The position numbers and the translations under genes were made by a program. DNA of 44,065 bases from Achromobacter sp. ASV32. GTDB lineage: Bacteria; Pseudomonadota; Gammaproteobacteria; Burkholderiales; Burkholderiaceae_B. Every line of letters begins with the position of its first letter. Positions within the stretch are counted from its first letter, which is position 1. The notes under the pieces are model-generated. The model worked only from the letters and a program-made list of their open reading frames with translations, did no database searches and was not told the origin of the DNA. This document shows, in pieces, positions 36,151-44,065 of this stretch. Where the stretch lies: contig NZ_JAELTJ010000038.1 in NCBI RefSeq assembly GCF_016428805.1, forward strand, positions 1 through 44,065, given 5' to 3'.

Positions 36151-38642
36151 TTGCCGAGCAGGCCCTTCAGTGCCTTGTCCACCGCCGCGCCGCCCTTGCC
36201 CTTGCCGGTCACGGCTTCGCGCAGCTTGTTTTCCAGGCTGCGCTTGAGAATGCCGCCGATGGCGTCTTTCCAGAGCAGCGTGTAGGTGGGCTTGTCGAAC
36301 GGCCCCTTCACGTGCACGGGAATGGTCACGTCCTTCAGGTCGATCAGTTCGCGGCCTTCCGGGTCGGCGGCCGGGTTGACCACACGGGCGCGCGCCACCA
36401 GGTCCAGTTCGTTCTTGACGAAGTCGATGGTGGCCGGCTCGCCCTGCGTCACGCGCAACAGCGGCGACACGACGTTCAGGCGCTTGACGCTGGCCACGCC
36501 TTTGGTGAAGGCCAGGTCGGCGTCCATTTCCGAAAAAGCGGTCTGCTTGCTGGTGTCGGCCGCCACGGTCTCGTCTTGCGATTCGGGCTTGAGCGCCGCC
36601 TTCAATTCCCGCAGGGTCTGCGTCAGGTTGATGCCCTTGACCGCGCCGTCGCGCAGGCGCACCTGCAGCGTACCGCCCAGGTTGCTCTTCATGGCATAGG
36701 TATTGGCGCCGCCGGTCTTCAGGTCCAGCGCCAGGCTGCCCGTGCCGGACAGCACGTTCTTCTGCGCCAGGTCCATCAGCAGGGGCTCGATGGCGATGCC
36801 CGCCAGCGACATCTTCGTGGCCAGCTGGTTGCCCTGGGCCGCGTCCACCGACAAGGCGCCGGCCAGCTTGCCGCCATACAACCCCGCCGTGAGACTGGAG
36901 ATATCGAGCTTGCCGCGGTCCAGCTTGACGGCAGCGGCGACGTCGTCGGCCTTCAGGCCGCGCACCACCAGCTTGCCGACCTTGAGCGTGCCGTTCACGC
37001 TGGGGCCGACCAGCGCCGACAGGTTGATCGAGTCGTCCGCGGGCTTGGCCGGGGCCGGTTGGGCAGGCTTGTTTTCGTCTTTCTTGCCATCGGCGGGCGG
37101 CTTGGCGGGCGCGGCCGCCACCGGCGGCACCAGCTTGTCCAGATCCAGCGTATCGACCGCCAGCGCGAAATTGACCTGCGGCGCGTCACTGAGCTTGGTG
37201 ATATCGGCGCTGAGATCGAACTTGCCGCCTTCCAGAACCGCGTTGATCTTGCTGCTGGCCTGGTCTTTGAGCAGGTCCACATTCAGGCTGCCGATCACGG
37301 GGATCTGCAAGTTGCCCTTGGGCAAGCCCGGATCGGTGATGTTCACGTCGCCGCGCAGCCCGGACAGGCCGCCCTTGCGTTGCAGCAGGTTCAGCGACAG
37401 CGGCGAGGCGAAGGTCAGCTTGACGATGCGGTCGCCATTCTTGGACGTGCTGTCCAGCTTGGCTTCCTTGATGTCCAGTTCGGCTGCATTGCCGCTGATG
37501 CCATTCAGGCCGAAGCTGGCATCCAGCCCGCTGATGCGCACCCGGCCGGTCAGGGCTTCGCCCGTGGCCTGGGTGGGCGAGATGTTCAGCGACGGCGCAT
37601 CCACCGCGAATTCGAACGGACCGTCGGCCACGCCGCCCTTGGCGCGCACCGCCAGCTTCTCGATCTGCAACTGGCTCTTGTGCGGGTCGATCGACAGCTT
37701 GGGCATCGCCACGCTGGCTTCGACGCCGGTGGCGCGAGCGGCCGGATCGGTGATGTCACCCTGGAACACCAGTTCCAGACCCGCCACGTCCAGCGCCGAC
37801 TTCTGGCCATTGAACGCCAGGTTGCCGCGCATGGCCAGGCTCTTGGCCTCCGCGCCCGGCAGTTTGCCGTCCATGCGCAGATCCAGCTTCTGGGCCGCAT
37901 AGCGCTTGGCCGAAGGGTCCAGCGTCAGGAGCGCCTGGCCCGTCAGGTTGGCGTCGATACGCGGATTGCCACCTTCGACGCGAGCCGTCAGGCGCACATC
38001 GAACGGCTGGTTGAACGTGACGCGGCCGGTATTGGCGTTGATCCGGGTGACCGCCACCGCCATGCCCGACATCTGGTCCTGCAGCAGCACTTCGCCGTCT
38101 TTCAGGTCCAGGCCGGCGATGTCGATCTGCATGTTGTTGCGCGTCGCCGGTGAGGTGCCGTTGGTCAGCGCCTGGGCCGCGGTCTGGGCGGCACCGGCAA
38201 TGGCCTCGGCCGGATTGGCGGGCGTTGCCACCACCGGCGCCGTGCCGCCGACCAGATTGCTGAAATTGAACTGGCCATCCTTGCCACGCACCACCCGGGC
38301 CTTGAAGCCGCTGATGGCGACGTGGTCCACCACGAAGCTGTTGGACAAGAGCGGCCACACGGCCACCGCCAGGCGGGTGCTTTCGATGGAGGCGAAATTC
38401 TCGGTGCTATTGGCTTCGGACAGCGACACGCCCTGCACCGACAGGCCGATGCGCGGGAACAGCGACAGCTCGATTGCGCCATCGATCGTGAGCGTGCGGT
38501 GATAGCGTTCCTGCACGAGCTCTTCGAGCTTGTACTTGTACGCGTTGGGGTCGAACGTCAGCAAAAAGATGGCCAGGCCAACGACGGCCACGACAACCAA
38601 CACCACCAGGCCTATCAGAATGCGCTTGAACCACGTTTTCAT
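36147..38642 (-). CDS. AsmA-family envelope protein
   Basis: 831 aa. An N-terminal inner-membrane anchor (FKRILIGLVVLVVVAVVGLAIFLLTFD) is followed by the AsmA start block (PNAYKYKLEELVQERYHRTLTIDGAIELSLFPRIGLSVQGVSLSE) and a long periplasmic beta-rich region. The C-terminal AsmA_2 block includes TKMSLAGIAIEPLLMDLAQKNVLSGTGSLALDLKTGG and GAVKGINLTQTLRELK. A Pro/Ala/Lys-rich linker (about residues 500-530) divides the two. AsmA-like proteins are related to lipid-transfer bridges (TamB/YhdP group) and affect outer-membrane phospholipid supply; that role is by family only. ATG 38642 places the membrane anchor correctly; the frame open to 38720 is not used. Confidence 0.9.
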   Translation of the reverse strand: MKTWFKRILIGLVVLVVVAVVGLAIFLLTFDPNAYKYKLEELVQERYHRTLTIDGAIELSLFPRIGLSVQGVSLSEANSTENFASIESTRLAVAVWPLLSNSFVVDHVAISGFKARVVRGKDGQFNFSNLVGGTAPVVATPANPAEAIAGAAQTAAQALTNGTSPATRNNMQIDIAGLDLKDGEVLLQDQMSGMAVAVTRINANTGRVTFNQPFDVRLTARVEGGNPRIDANLTGQALLTLDPSAKRYAAQKLDLRMDGKLPGAEAKSLAMRGNLAFNGQKSALDVAGLELVFQGDITDPAARATGVEASVAMPKLSIDPHKSQLQIEKLAVRAKGGVADGPFEFAVDAPSLNISPTQATGEALTGRVRISGLDASFGLNGISGNAAELDIKEAKLDSTSKNGDRIVKLTFASPLSLNLLQRKGGLSGLRGDVNITDPGLPKGNLQIPVIGSLNVDLLKDQASSKINAVLEGGKFDLSADITKLSDAPQVNFALAVDTLDLDKLVPPVAAAPAKPPADGKKDENKPAQPAPAKPADDSINLSALVGPSVNGTLKVGKLVVRGLKADDVAAAVKLDRGKLDISSLTAGLYGGKLAGALSVDAAQGNQLATKMSLAGIAIEPLLMDLAQKNVLSGTGSLALDLKTGGANTYAMKSNLGGTLQVRLRDGAVKGINLTQTLRELKAALKPESQDETVAADTSKQTAFSEMDADLAFTKGVASVKRLNVVSPLLRVTQGEPATIDFVKNELDLVARARVVNPAADPEGRELIDLKDVTIPVHVKGPFDKPTYTLLWKDAIGGILKRSLENKLREAVTGKGKGGAAVDKALKGLLGK

Positions 38643-38979
38643 TGCCGCCCCGTCGGACCCTCGACTGGTAATCCTTGAATGCCACCCGCCAGCGCCGCGC
38701 GCTGGGATGACGCTTTGCACAGGCGCAGCCGCCCGGCATCCTGATCTGACTGCCTTCCATGGCGTGCCGCCGCATGCGCCTGGCCTGGGGCCGGGTCGCC
38801 TGACAAGGGGGGCTTACCGAAGGAAAGACTTGCTGAAGACACAGGCATCGCCTGCGTGCAGATACCGCTATCGTAACAAATCGGGCCCACCTGCGCGCCG
38901 GCCACGAAACTGACGGCTTTCTGTCTGCGGGATTGTAGGACTAGAATTATTGATCCATCAATCATTGACGCATCCAACA
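38643..38979. other. Intergenic region between the AsmA gene and the DHA2 transporter
   Basis: 337 nt between divergent genes. The part near asmA is GC-rich and includes a small palindrome CCAGCGC/GCGCTGG (about 38690-38706). The part near the transporter becomes AT-richer and contains the -10-like TAGAAT (38942-38947) and the 22-nt palindrome at 38945-38966. No gene recognised. Confidence 0.5.
38942..38966 (+). promoter_or_regulatory. Transporter promoter with a near-perfect 22-nt palindrome (candidate MarR operator)
   Basis: TAGAAT (38942-38947) is a plausible -10. From 38945 to 38966 the sequence AATtATTGAT-CC-ATCAATcATT is an inverted repeat with one mismatched pair. It covers the -10 and start region and lies upstream of a transporter-marR operon, the classic arrangement of an autoregulated efflux system. 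Confidence 0.6.
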
Positions 38980-40578
38980 ATGCCCGCCCCCACCCCCAGC
39001 ACCCCATATTCGCCCGGCCAGGTGCTTCCCTTCCGGCAGACCCTGCTCGCCATGCTGGGCATGTGCTTCGTCATGATGATGGTGGCCATCGACCAGACCG
39101 TGGTGGGCACCGCGCTGCCCACCATCGTGGCCGAACTCAAGGGCTTCGAGCTGTACGCCTGGGTGGCGACCTCCTACCTGCTGACCTCCGTCATCACCGT
39201 GCCGATCTTCGGCCGGCTGGGGGATTACTACGGCCGCAAACCCTTCGTCGTCGCGGCCATCGTGTTGTTCACGCTGGCCTCGGTGCTGTGCGGCGCCGCC
39301 GACAGCATGCTTACCCTGGTGCTGGCGCGGGCCTTGCAGGGCATCGGCGGCGGCATGCTGGTCGGCACGGCCTTCGCGTCCATCCCCGACCTGTTCCCCG
39401 ATCCCCACGTGCGCCTGCGCTGGCAGGTGATGCTCAGCTCCGCCTTCGGCATCGCCAACGCCGTCGGCCCGTCGCTGGGCGGCGCGCTGACCGAGCACTA
39501 CGGCTGGCGCTCGGTGTTCTACGTCAACCTGCCCATCGGCATCCTCGGCGTGTTCTTCGTGGCGCGCTACCTGCCCCACCTGCGCAACCACACCGCCGGC
39601 AAGGTCCGGCTGGACTGGCAAGGCGCCCTGCTGATCGCCGCCGCGCTGGGCGGCCTGCAACTGCTGGTCGAACTGTTGCCCAAGGAAGGCGCCAGCCTCA
39701 CCATCGCCCTGCTGGGCGCCGGCAGCGTCGCCGCCTTCGGCCTGCTCTACTGGTGGGAACGCCGTTGCCCGCACCCGCTGCTGCCCTTGGACATGTTCCG
39801 CAACCGCGGCCTGGCCATGCTGTTCACCCTGGCGCTGCTGGTCGGCGTGACCATGTATTCGCTGCTGTTCTACGCGCCCTTGCTGCTGCAGGGCGGCTTC
39901 GGCCTGTCGCCGCAGGACGCCGGCCTGCTGATCACGCCGCTGGTCGTCTTCATTACCGTGGGCAGCATCGTCAACGGCCGCATCATCACCCGCATCCGCA
40001 ACCCCAACCGCATGCTGTACGCCGGCTTCATCCTGATGGCCGCGTCCTGTCTGGGCATCGTCACCACCCACAATTACACCTCGCACGGCCTCATCGCCGG
40101 CTACATGATGATGGCCGGCCTGGGCATGGGCTTCATCATGCCCAACCTCACCGTCTTCGCCCAGCAGACTGCCGGCCGCACTCACCTGGGTATCGCCACC
40201 GCGCTGTTGCAGTCGCTGCGCATGATCGGCGGCATGCTCGGCACTGCGGTCGTCGGCACCATGGTCAATCACAGCTACTTCAGCGGCGTGGAATCCACGC
40301 TGCGGGGCACGTCGGCCCAGTGGCTGCCACAACTGGACGACCCGCAGATGCTGGTCAATCCGGCGGCCCAGACGCAGTTCCTGGCACAATTGGCGCATCA
40401 AGGCCAGGATGGGACGTCGCTGATCGAGATCGCGCGCGTGGCGCTGGTCAGCGCCATCCACGAGGGGCAGCTCATCGCCCTGGCGGTCGCGGTGCTGGCG
40501 CTGTGGTGCGTGCGGCGCGTCCCCCTGGTGCAATTGGCGCGCGCTCCCAAACCGGAGCCCGCCGGCGTCGGAGAGTAG
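38980..40578 (+). CDS. DHA2-family (EmrB/QacA) multidrug efflux transporter
   Basis: 532 aa with about 14 membrane segments, the DHA2 drug:H+ antiporter layout. Motifs: motif D1-like AIDQTVVGTALPTIVAEL in segment 1, motif A GRLGDYYGRKP in the first cytoplasmic loop, and motif C-type SSAFGIANAVGPSLGGALTEHYGWRSVFYVNLPIGI in segment 5. It probably exports toxic organic compounds across the inner membrane, without an adjacent EmrA-type adaptor. ATG 38980 was chosen over a TTG at 38950 that lies inside the operator. A MarR gene follows 3 nt after the stop. Confidence 0.92.
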   Translation: MPAPTPSTPYSPGQVLPFRQTLLAMLGMCFVMMMVAIDQTVVGTALPTIVAELKGFELYAWVATSYLLTSVITVPIFGRLGDYYGRKPFVVAAIVLFTLASVLCGAADSMLTLVLARALQGIGGGMLVGTAFASIPDLFPDPHVRLRWQVMLSSAFGIANAVGPSLGGALTEHYGWRSVFYVNLPIGILGVFFVARYLPHLRNHTAGKVRLDWQGALLIAAALGGLQLLVELLPKEGASLTIALLGAGSVAAFGLLYWWERRCPHPLLPLDMFRNRGLAMLFTLALLVGVTMYSLLFYAPLLLQGGFGLSPQDAGLLITPLVVFITVGSIVNGRIITRIRNPNRMLYAGFILMAASCLGIVTTHNYTSHGLIAGYMMMAGLGMGFIMPNLTVFAQQTAGRTHLGIATALLQSLRMIGGMLGTAVVGTMVNHSYFSGVESTLRGTSAQWLPQLDDPQMLVNPAAQTQFLAQLAHQGQDGTSLIEIARVALVSAIHEGQLIALAVAVLALWCVRRVPLVQLARAPKPEPAGVGE

Positions 40579-40581
40579 CTT

Positions 40582-41025
40582 TTGCCCAAACAACAACAAG
40601 GCCTGCAAGTCATCCAGCACATGGGCCAGACCTACCGCGTCATGCAAAGCGCCTTCAGCGCCAAGGTCGGCCACGCGCTGCCGCGCTGGCGCATTCTGTT
40701 GGCGCTGCATGAATGCGGGCAGTGTTCGCAAAAACACCTGGCCGAACGCTGCCGGCTGGATCCCGCCTCGCTCACGCGTCAGTTGCAAGCCATGCAGAAG
40801 CTGGGCTGGATTGCCCGTGCGGTCGATGCCAACGACAACCGGCTGACCAATGCGCGGCTGACGCCGGCCGGGCAGGCGGTGGTGGATGAAGCGCTGCCCA
40901 AGCGGGCGGCGTTCTTCGATGAGTCGCTCAAGGGCCTGTCAGCCGCCGATATCGATACGTTGAATCGGGTGTTGAGCGTGCTGGAAGAGAATTTCCTGCG
41001 CGGGGCGGGGGACAAGAACGCTTGA
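40582..41025 (+). CDS. MarR-family regulator of the efflux gene
   Basis: 147 aa. Winged-helix core: LPRWRILLALHECGQCSQKHLAERCRLDPASLTRQLQAMQKLGWIARAVDANDNRLTNARLTPAGQAVV, with the recognition helix and the DxNDNRLTN wing. I accept a TTG start at 40582 because GGAGAG lies 6 nt upstream and within the end of the transporter gene; ATG 40621 would also leave a usable but shorter protein. Likely represses its own operon at 38945-38966 until a drug-like ligand binds (inference). Confidence 0.88.
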   Translation: MPKQQQGLQVIQHMGQTYRVMQSAFSAKVGHALPRWRILLALHECGQCSQKHLAERCRLDPASLTRQLQAMQKLGWIARAVDANDNRLTNARLTPAGQAVVDEALPKRAAFFDESLKGLSAADIDTLNRVLSVLEENFLRGAGDKNA

Positions 41026-41147
41026 GCGGGCGCGGCGCTCGGGCGGGTCTTGTACGGGTCTTGTACGAGTGCGGGGATAGTCCTCGCAATTTCCGGGGCG
41101 ATCACACGCCGATGCACTGCACGACATGTGGCGAATAATCCCGCGTC

Positions 41148-41183
41148 AACAAAAAAGCCGCATGACCATGCGGCTTTCTTGTT
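41148..41183. terminator. Terminator between marR and ychF
   Basis: AAAGCCGCAT (41154-41163), GACC, ATGCGGCTTT (41168-41177). On the minus strand a run of six T and GTTG follow the stem, so it mainly ends ychF; on the plus strand the tail is TTTCTTGTTG, so it may also serve marR. Confidence 0.9.
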
Positions 41184-41237
41184 GAAAGGTAGCGCACCGC
41201 CGGGCATTCATGGAAGGCCCGGCAACGGCGCGGCCGA

Positions 41238-42329
41238 TCAGACGTTAAACAGGAAATTCATCACATCGCCATCCTGCACGATGTATTCCTTGCCTTCCGC
41301 GCGCATCTTGCCCGCTTCCTTGGCGCCCTGTTCGCCCTTGTAGGCGATGTAGTCTTCGTAGGCGATGGTCTGCGCGCGAATGAAGCCGCGTTCGAAGTCG
41401 GTGTGAATCACGCCCGCGGCTTGCGGCGCGGTGGCGCCGATCGGCACGGTCCAGGCGCGCACTTCCTTCACGCCGGCGGTGAAGTAGGTTTGCAGGCCCA
41501 GCAGCTTGAAGGCGGCGCGGATCAGGCGGTTCAGACCGGGTTCTTCCATGCCCATGTCGGACAGGAAGGCCTGGCGGTCGGCGTCGTCCAGATCAACGAT
41601 TTCGGATTCGATGGCGGCGCAGATGGCCACGACCGGCGCGTTGCGGGCAGCGGCGAATTCGGTCAGGCGGTCCAGCAGCGGGTTGTTGGTGAAACCGTCG
41701 TCGGCCACGTTGCCCACGTACATCGCGCGCTTGGCGGTGATGAAGCACAGCTGGGCGATGTCGGCGTGCTCTTCCGTGGTCAGGTCCAGCGCGCGGATCG
41801 GCTTGGCTTCGTTCAGCTGGGCCACGCATTTTTCCAGCACGGCCACGATGCGCTGCGATTCCTTGTCGCCGGAACGGGCGGTTTTCTGGTGGCGTTGCAG
41901 CGCCTTTTCGGCGGTTTGCAGGTCGGCCAGGGCCAGTTCGGTTTCGATGACTTCGATGTCGGCGATGGGGTCGACCTTGCCGGCCACGTGGATCACGTTG
42001 GGGTCTTCGAAGCAGCGCACCACGTTGACGATGGCGTCGGTTTCGCGGATGTGTGAGAGGAACTGGTTGCCCAGGCCTTCGCCCTTGCTGGCGCCAGCCA
42101 CCAGGCCGGCGATGTCCACGAATTCGACCGTGGCGGACAGGATGCGCTCGGGCTTGACGATTTCAGCCAGCTTCTGCAGACGCGGATCCGGCACCTCGAC
42201 GACGCCCACGTTGGGCTCGATGGTGCAGAACGGGTAGTTCTCGGCGGCGATGCCGGCGCGGGTCAGAGCATTGAAGAGTGTCGATTTGCCAACGTTGGGC
42301 AGGCCGACGATGCCGCATTGCAGAGCCAT
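41238..42329 (-). CDS. ychF: Ribosome-binding ATPase YchF (OLA1 family)
   Basis: 363 aa, full length. A universally conserved Obg-like P-loop protein that hydrolyses ATP rather than GTP and binds ribosomes, linked to stress responses. G1 [19 protein letters not shown]3 [22 protein letters not shown], and the C-terminal TGS domain with [49 protein letters not shown]. The expected final residues, [15 protein letters not shown], are intact. It lies downstream of pth and the CPBP gene, with 151 nt upstream carrying a TAAACT -10-like sequence (minus strand, about 42371-42376). Confidence 0.98.
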   Translation of the reverse strand: MALQCGIVGLPNVGKSTLFNALTRAGIAAENYPFCTIEPNVGVVEVPDPRLQKLAEIVKPERILSATVEFVDIAGLVAGASKGEGLGNQFLSHIRETDAIVNVVRCFEDPNVIHVAGKVDPIADIEVIETELALADLQTAEKALQRHQKTARSGDKESQRIVAVLEKCVAQLNEAKPIRALDLTTEEHADIAQLCFITAKRAMYVGNVADDGFTNNPLLDRLTEFAAARNAPVVAICAAIESEIVDLDDADRQAFLSDMGMEEPGLNRLIRAAFKLLGLQTYFTAGVKEVRAWTVPIGATAPQAAGVIHTDFERGFIRAQTIAYEDYIAYKGEQGAKEAGKMRAEGKEYIVQDGDVMNFLFNV

Positions 42330-42480
42330 GGGAATCCTGTGTAAGTACGGTATTGAGCGTTAACGTTCTAGTTTACCCCGCCGGCGACGACGGCACGGCG
42401 AAAGGGCGGGCGCCGCTCAACCGGCAACAGCGGACCGTGCAGACGGGCGGCATGGCGCGCGAACGCGTCGCGGCGCCCAG

Positions 42481-43254
42481 TCACTGCGCCGCGGCGGGCA
42501 GCCAGCGCATGACGGCCCAGATCAGCAAAATGGGGCCAGCATTGAAGGTGGCGTGCAGCGCGATCGCGGCGCCAATGCCGCGGCGCACGCGCATCCAACC
42601 CAGCACCAGGCCCGTGACCCACTGCGGCAGCACCAGCAGCGGCAACAACCAGAACGGCGTGTCCTTGAAGATGAAGTTGGTCAGGTGCACCGCGGCGAAG
42701 GTCAGCGCCACCAGGTGGAACACCCAACCGAAATGCTTCAGGTAGCGGCGCCGCCAGGCGGTGTTCCAGCCTTTGAGCGGTTCAGGCCTGGGACGCAGCG
42801 ACCAGCACACCAGCAGCACGAAGGCGGCCAGCAGCAGGCCGGTCCAGATGCGGGGTCCGTACAGCACCACCGGCAGCAGCGCAGGGCAGAACCACAGCGC
42901 CTGCTTGGGGCGGCGCAGCCCGTAGCGGAACAGCATTTCCTCGACCAGCGGCGCCCAGATGATTGCGGTCAGCCAAGGGATATTGGCCGGGTCCAGGCGA
43001 TGCGTGACGCCGCCCGCCCCGGCCGCGGCGACGGCCAGCGGCCCCAGGGCGAACAGGTTGATCAGCCACAGCACACCAGCCCAGGCCAGAATGCGCCCCG
43101 GGCCAACGCCGGGCCACCAGTCCGAGACCCAGCCGATCGCCGCGGTGCGCCCGGGCAGGCGCCGCAGGGGATGCGGATGGCGCACGAAGCGCCAGAAGTC
43201 CGCCAGCTCGCTGCGAAAGCGCGGTTTGGACCGGGAAGCTGGACTGCGATCCAT
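42481..43254 (-). CDS. CPBP-family intramembrane metalloprotease
   Basis: 257 aa membrane protein. The CPBP (CAAX protease and bacteriocin-processing, ABI) signature is complete: EEMLFR (EExxxR) near residue 107, FAAVHLTNF (FxxxH) near residue 185, and HATFNAGP (HxxxN/D) near residue 238. About six membrane segments surround these. Bacterial members cleave prenylated or small peptide substrates or give bacteriocin self-immunity; the substrate here is unknown. The ATG overlaps the pth stop by one base (TGATG), so it is translated with pth. This insertion between pth and ychF is a variation on the usual direct pth-ychF pairing. Confidence 0.85.
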   Translation of the reverse strand: MDRSPASRSKPRFRSELADFWRFVRHPHPLRRLPGRTAAIGWVSDWWPGVGPGRILAWAGVLWLINLFALGPLAVAAAGAGGVTHRLDPANIPWLTAIIWAPLVEEMLFRYGLRRPKQALWFCPALLPVVLYGPRIWTGLLLAAFVLLVCWSLRPRPEPLKGWNTAWRRRYLKHFGWVFHLVALTFAAVHLTNFIFKDTPFWLLPLLVLPQWVTGLVLGWMRVRRGIGAAIALHATFNAGPILLIWAVMRWLPAAAQ

Positions 43255-43850
43255 CAGGCGTCGTTGCCGCTATGCAGTTGACGGGTGGCCAGCGCGAAGT
43301 CGCCGGCCAGCATGGCCGGCACCACGGCGCGGCAGCGGTCGATGACGGCCTCGATTTCCTTCTGTTCCTCGCGGCGCGGCGGATGCAGCACGAAATCAGC
43401 GACCTGCTGGGCCAGGTTCAACGTGCGCGGATGACCGATGCCGATGCGCAGGCGCCAGAAGTTCGGGCTGCCCAGCGCGGCCTGGATATCCTTCAGGCCG
43501 TTGTGGCCGGCGTGACCGCCGCCTTGCTTGAGCTTGACTTGCCCCGGCATCAGGTCCAGTTCGTCATGCAGCACCAGCACCTGCTCGGGCACCAGCTTGT
43601 AAAAGCGCGCCAGCGCCCCGACCGCCTGGCCGGAACGGTTCATGTAGGTGTTGGGCTTGAGCAGCAGGACGTTGTCGGCCCCCAGGCGGGATTTGGCCAC
43701 CATGCCAAAGAAGGATTTCTCCAGCGCAAAAGAAGTGCGCAGATCGTCCGCCAGATGGTCGGCCAGCCAGAAGCCGGCGTTGTGCCGGGTGGTTTCGTAG
43801 TCGGGACCGGGGTTACCCAATCCCACGATGAGGCGTATGGGAATAGACAT
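43254..43850 (-). CDS. pth: Peptidyl-tRNA hydrolase
   Basis: 198 aa. It rescues peptidyl-tRNAs that drop off ribosomes. Motifs: [27 protein letters not shown] with the catalytic His, [13 protein letters not shown] with substrate-binding Asn, and [31 protein letters not shown] with catalytic Asp and Asn. The true start is ATG 43850. The frame is open to 43970, but that extension (starting [10 protein letters not shown]) is translated Nextera adapter and must not be annotated. A terminator lies directly upstream. Confidence 0.98.
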   Translation of the reverse strand: MSIPIRLIVGLGNPGPDYETTRHNAGFWLADHLADDLRTSFALEKSFFGMVAKSRLGADNVLLLKPNTYMNRSGQAVGALARFYKLVPEQVLVLHDELDLMPGQVKLKQGGGHAGHNGLKDIQAALGSPNFWRLRIGIGHPRTLNLAQQVADFVLHPPRREEQKEIEAVIDRCRAVVPAMLAGDFALATRQLHSGNDA

Positions 43851-43867
43851 GATGGGGGTGTTTAAAC

Positions 43868-43905
43868 CAAAAAACCCTGCGCATGCAAATGCACACGCAG
43901 GGTTT
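43868..43905 (-). terminator. Terminator of the gene upstream of pth (off the contig)
   Basis: On the minus strand AAACCCTGCG (43905-43896) pairs with CGCAGGGTTT (43881-43872), with an inner TGC/GCA pairing, followed by six T. It ends a gene transcribed towards pth, by usual gene order probably rplY (ribosomal protein L25), which is not in the window. Confidence 0.85.
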
Positions 43906-43920
43906 CGGGCACAAGCCGCA

Positions 43921-43938
43921 GGAAAGCCGAAGCTTTCC
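43921..43938 (-). other. UUCG hairpin upstream of the terminator
   Basis: On the minus strand GGAAAGC-TTCG-GCTTTCC is a perfect 7-bp stem with a UUCG tetraloop, 15 nt before the terminator. It may stabilise the 3' end of the upstream transcript. It is the last genomic sequence before the adapter. Confidence 0.5.
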
Positions 43939-43941
43939 GGC

Positions 43942-44014
43942 CTGTCTCTTATACACATCTCCGAGCCCACGAGACCTAATAACCGATCGCGTATGCCGTC
44001 TTCTGCTTGAAAAA
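43942..44014. other. Illumina Nextera adapter read-through (not genomic)
   Basis: 43942-43960 is the Tn5 mosaic end CTGTCTCTTATACACATCT; 43961-43975 CCGAGCCCACGAGAC completes the Nextera read adapter. 43976-43985 (CTAATAACCG) is in the index position. 43986-44009 is the P7 flow-cell sequence with one mismatch (G for T at its fourth base). Five A follow. These should be trimmed; no gene call may use them. Confidence 0.98.

Positions 44015-44065
<51 letters not shown>

Noticed and set aside
43851-43970. N-terminal extension of peptidyl-tRNA hydrolase starting [10 protein letters not shown]
   Set aside because: Its first residues are translated Nextera adapter, and the rest crosses a terminator hairpin; the true start is 43850.
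43828-44010. 60-codon plus-strand open frame at the contig end
   Set aside because: It reads into the adapter ([11 protein letters not shown] artefact) and has no other support.

Overview
The window is a G+C-rich chromosomal contig. Gene content, gene order (groES-groEL, ribB-ribH-nusB followed by thiL-pgpA-pncC, ftsY/rsmD-coaD-ferredoxin, pth-ychF) and protein wording point to a betaproteobacterium of the Alcaligenaceae, most likely Achromobacter or Bordetella. That placement is inference from gene content; no rRNA or other marker RNA is present. I found no tRNA, rRNA, CRISPR array, transposase or phage gene.

Layout. 1-174: tail of a LysR regulator running off the left edge. 175-714: non-coding apart from a doubtful small ORF, ending in a promoter with a perfect CIRCE operator. 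715-2680: groES-groEL with a strong terminator. 2920-3987: a YihY/BrkB membrane protein. 4001-14400: a catabolic island. A MarR regulator is divergent from 2-aminomuconate semialdehyde dehydrogenase and a RidA-type 2-aminomuconate deaminase; these are followed by a LysR regulator, 3-hydroxyanthranilate 3,4-dioxygenase, ACMS decarboxylase and a complete Liv-type ABC importer (binding protein, two permeases, two ATPases). The four enzymes make a continuous route from 3-hydroxyanthranilate to 4-oxalocrotonate plus ammonia. The importer directly behind them suggests dedicated uptake of the aromatic substrate or a precursor. 14479-16083: a mannitol/fructuronate-type dehydrogenase. 16305-18901: diacylglycerol kinase, NDH-2 type NADH dehydrogenase, pyrF. 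19000-21257 (minus): thiL-pgpA-pncC. 21462-23644 (minus): ribB(X)-ribH-nusB. 23792-25433: a HAD phosphatase and an IclR regulator. 25623-29111: a phnD-phnC-phnE-phnE importer. 29112-29681: an intergenic region holding a 161-nt element with perfect 33-bp terminal inverted repeats. 29682-31340: a CYTH-CHAD protein. 31499-34044: ftsY and rsmD, divergent with overlapping start codons, then coaD. 34228-35699: ferredoxin and a BenE-type transporter. 35767-38642 (minus): an AsmA-family protein and an orphan MOSC N-terminal-domain protein. 38980-41025: a DHA2 drug-efflux transporter with its MarR regulator. 41238-43850 (minus): pth, a CPBP membrane protease, and ychF.

The right end is not genomic. 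From 43942 the sequence is an Illumina Nextera mosaic end and adapter, a 10-base index-like segment, the P7 sequence (one mismatch), a short poly-A and 51 G bases. Biological sequence ends at about 43941.

Most notable: (i) the 161-nt inverted-repeat element at 29382-29542, with an inner hairpin and a 10-nt periodic motif; (ii) the 3-hydroxyanthranilate island with its own importer, two regulators and three candidate operators; (iii) a RibB with a degenerate GTP cyclohydrolase II domain, followed by a RibH whose acidic tail overlaps the nusB start; (iv) the ftsY/rsmD start-codon overlap.
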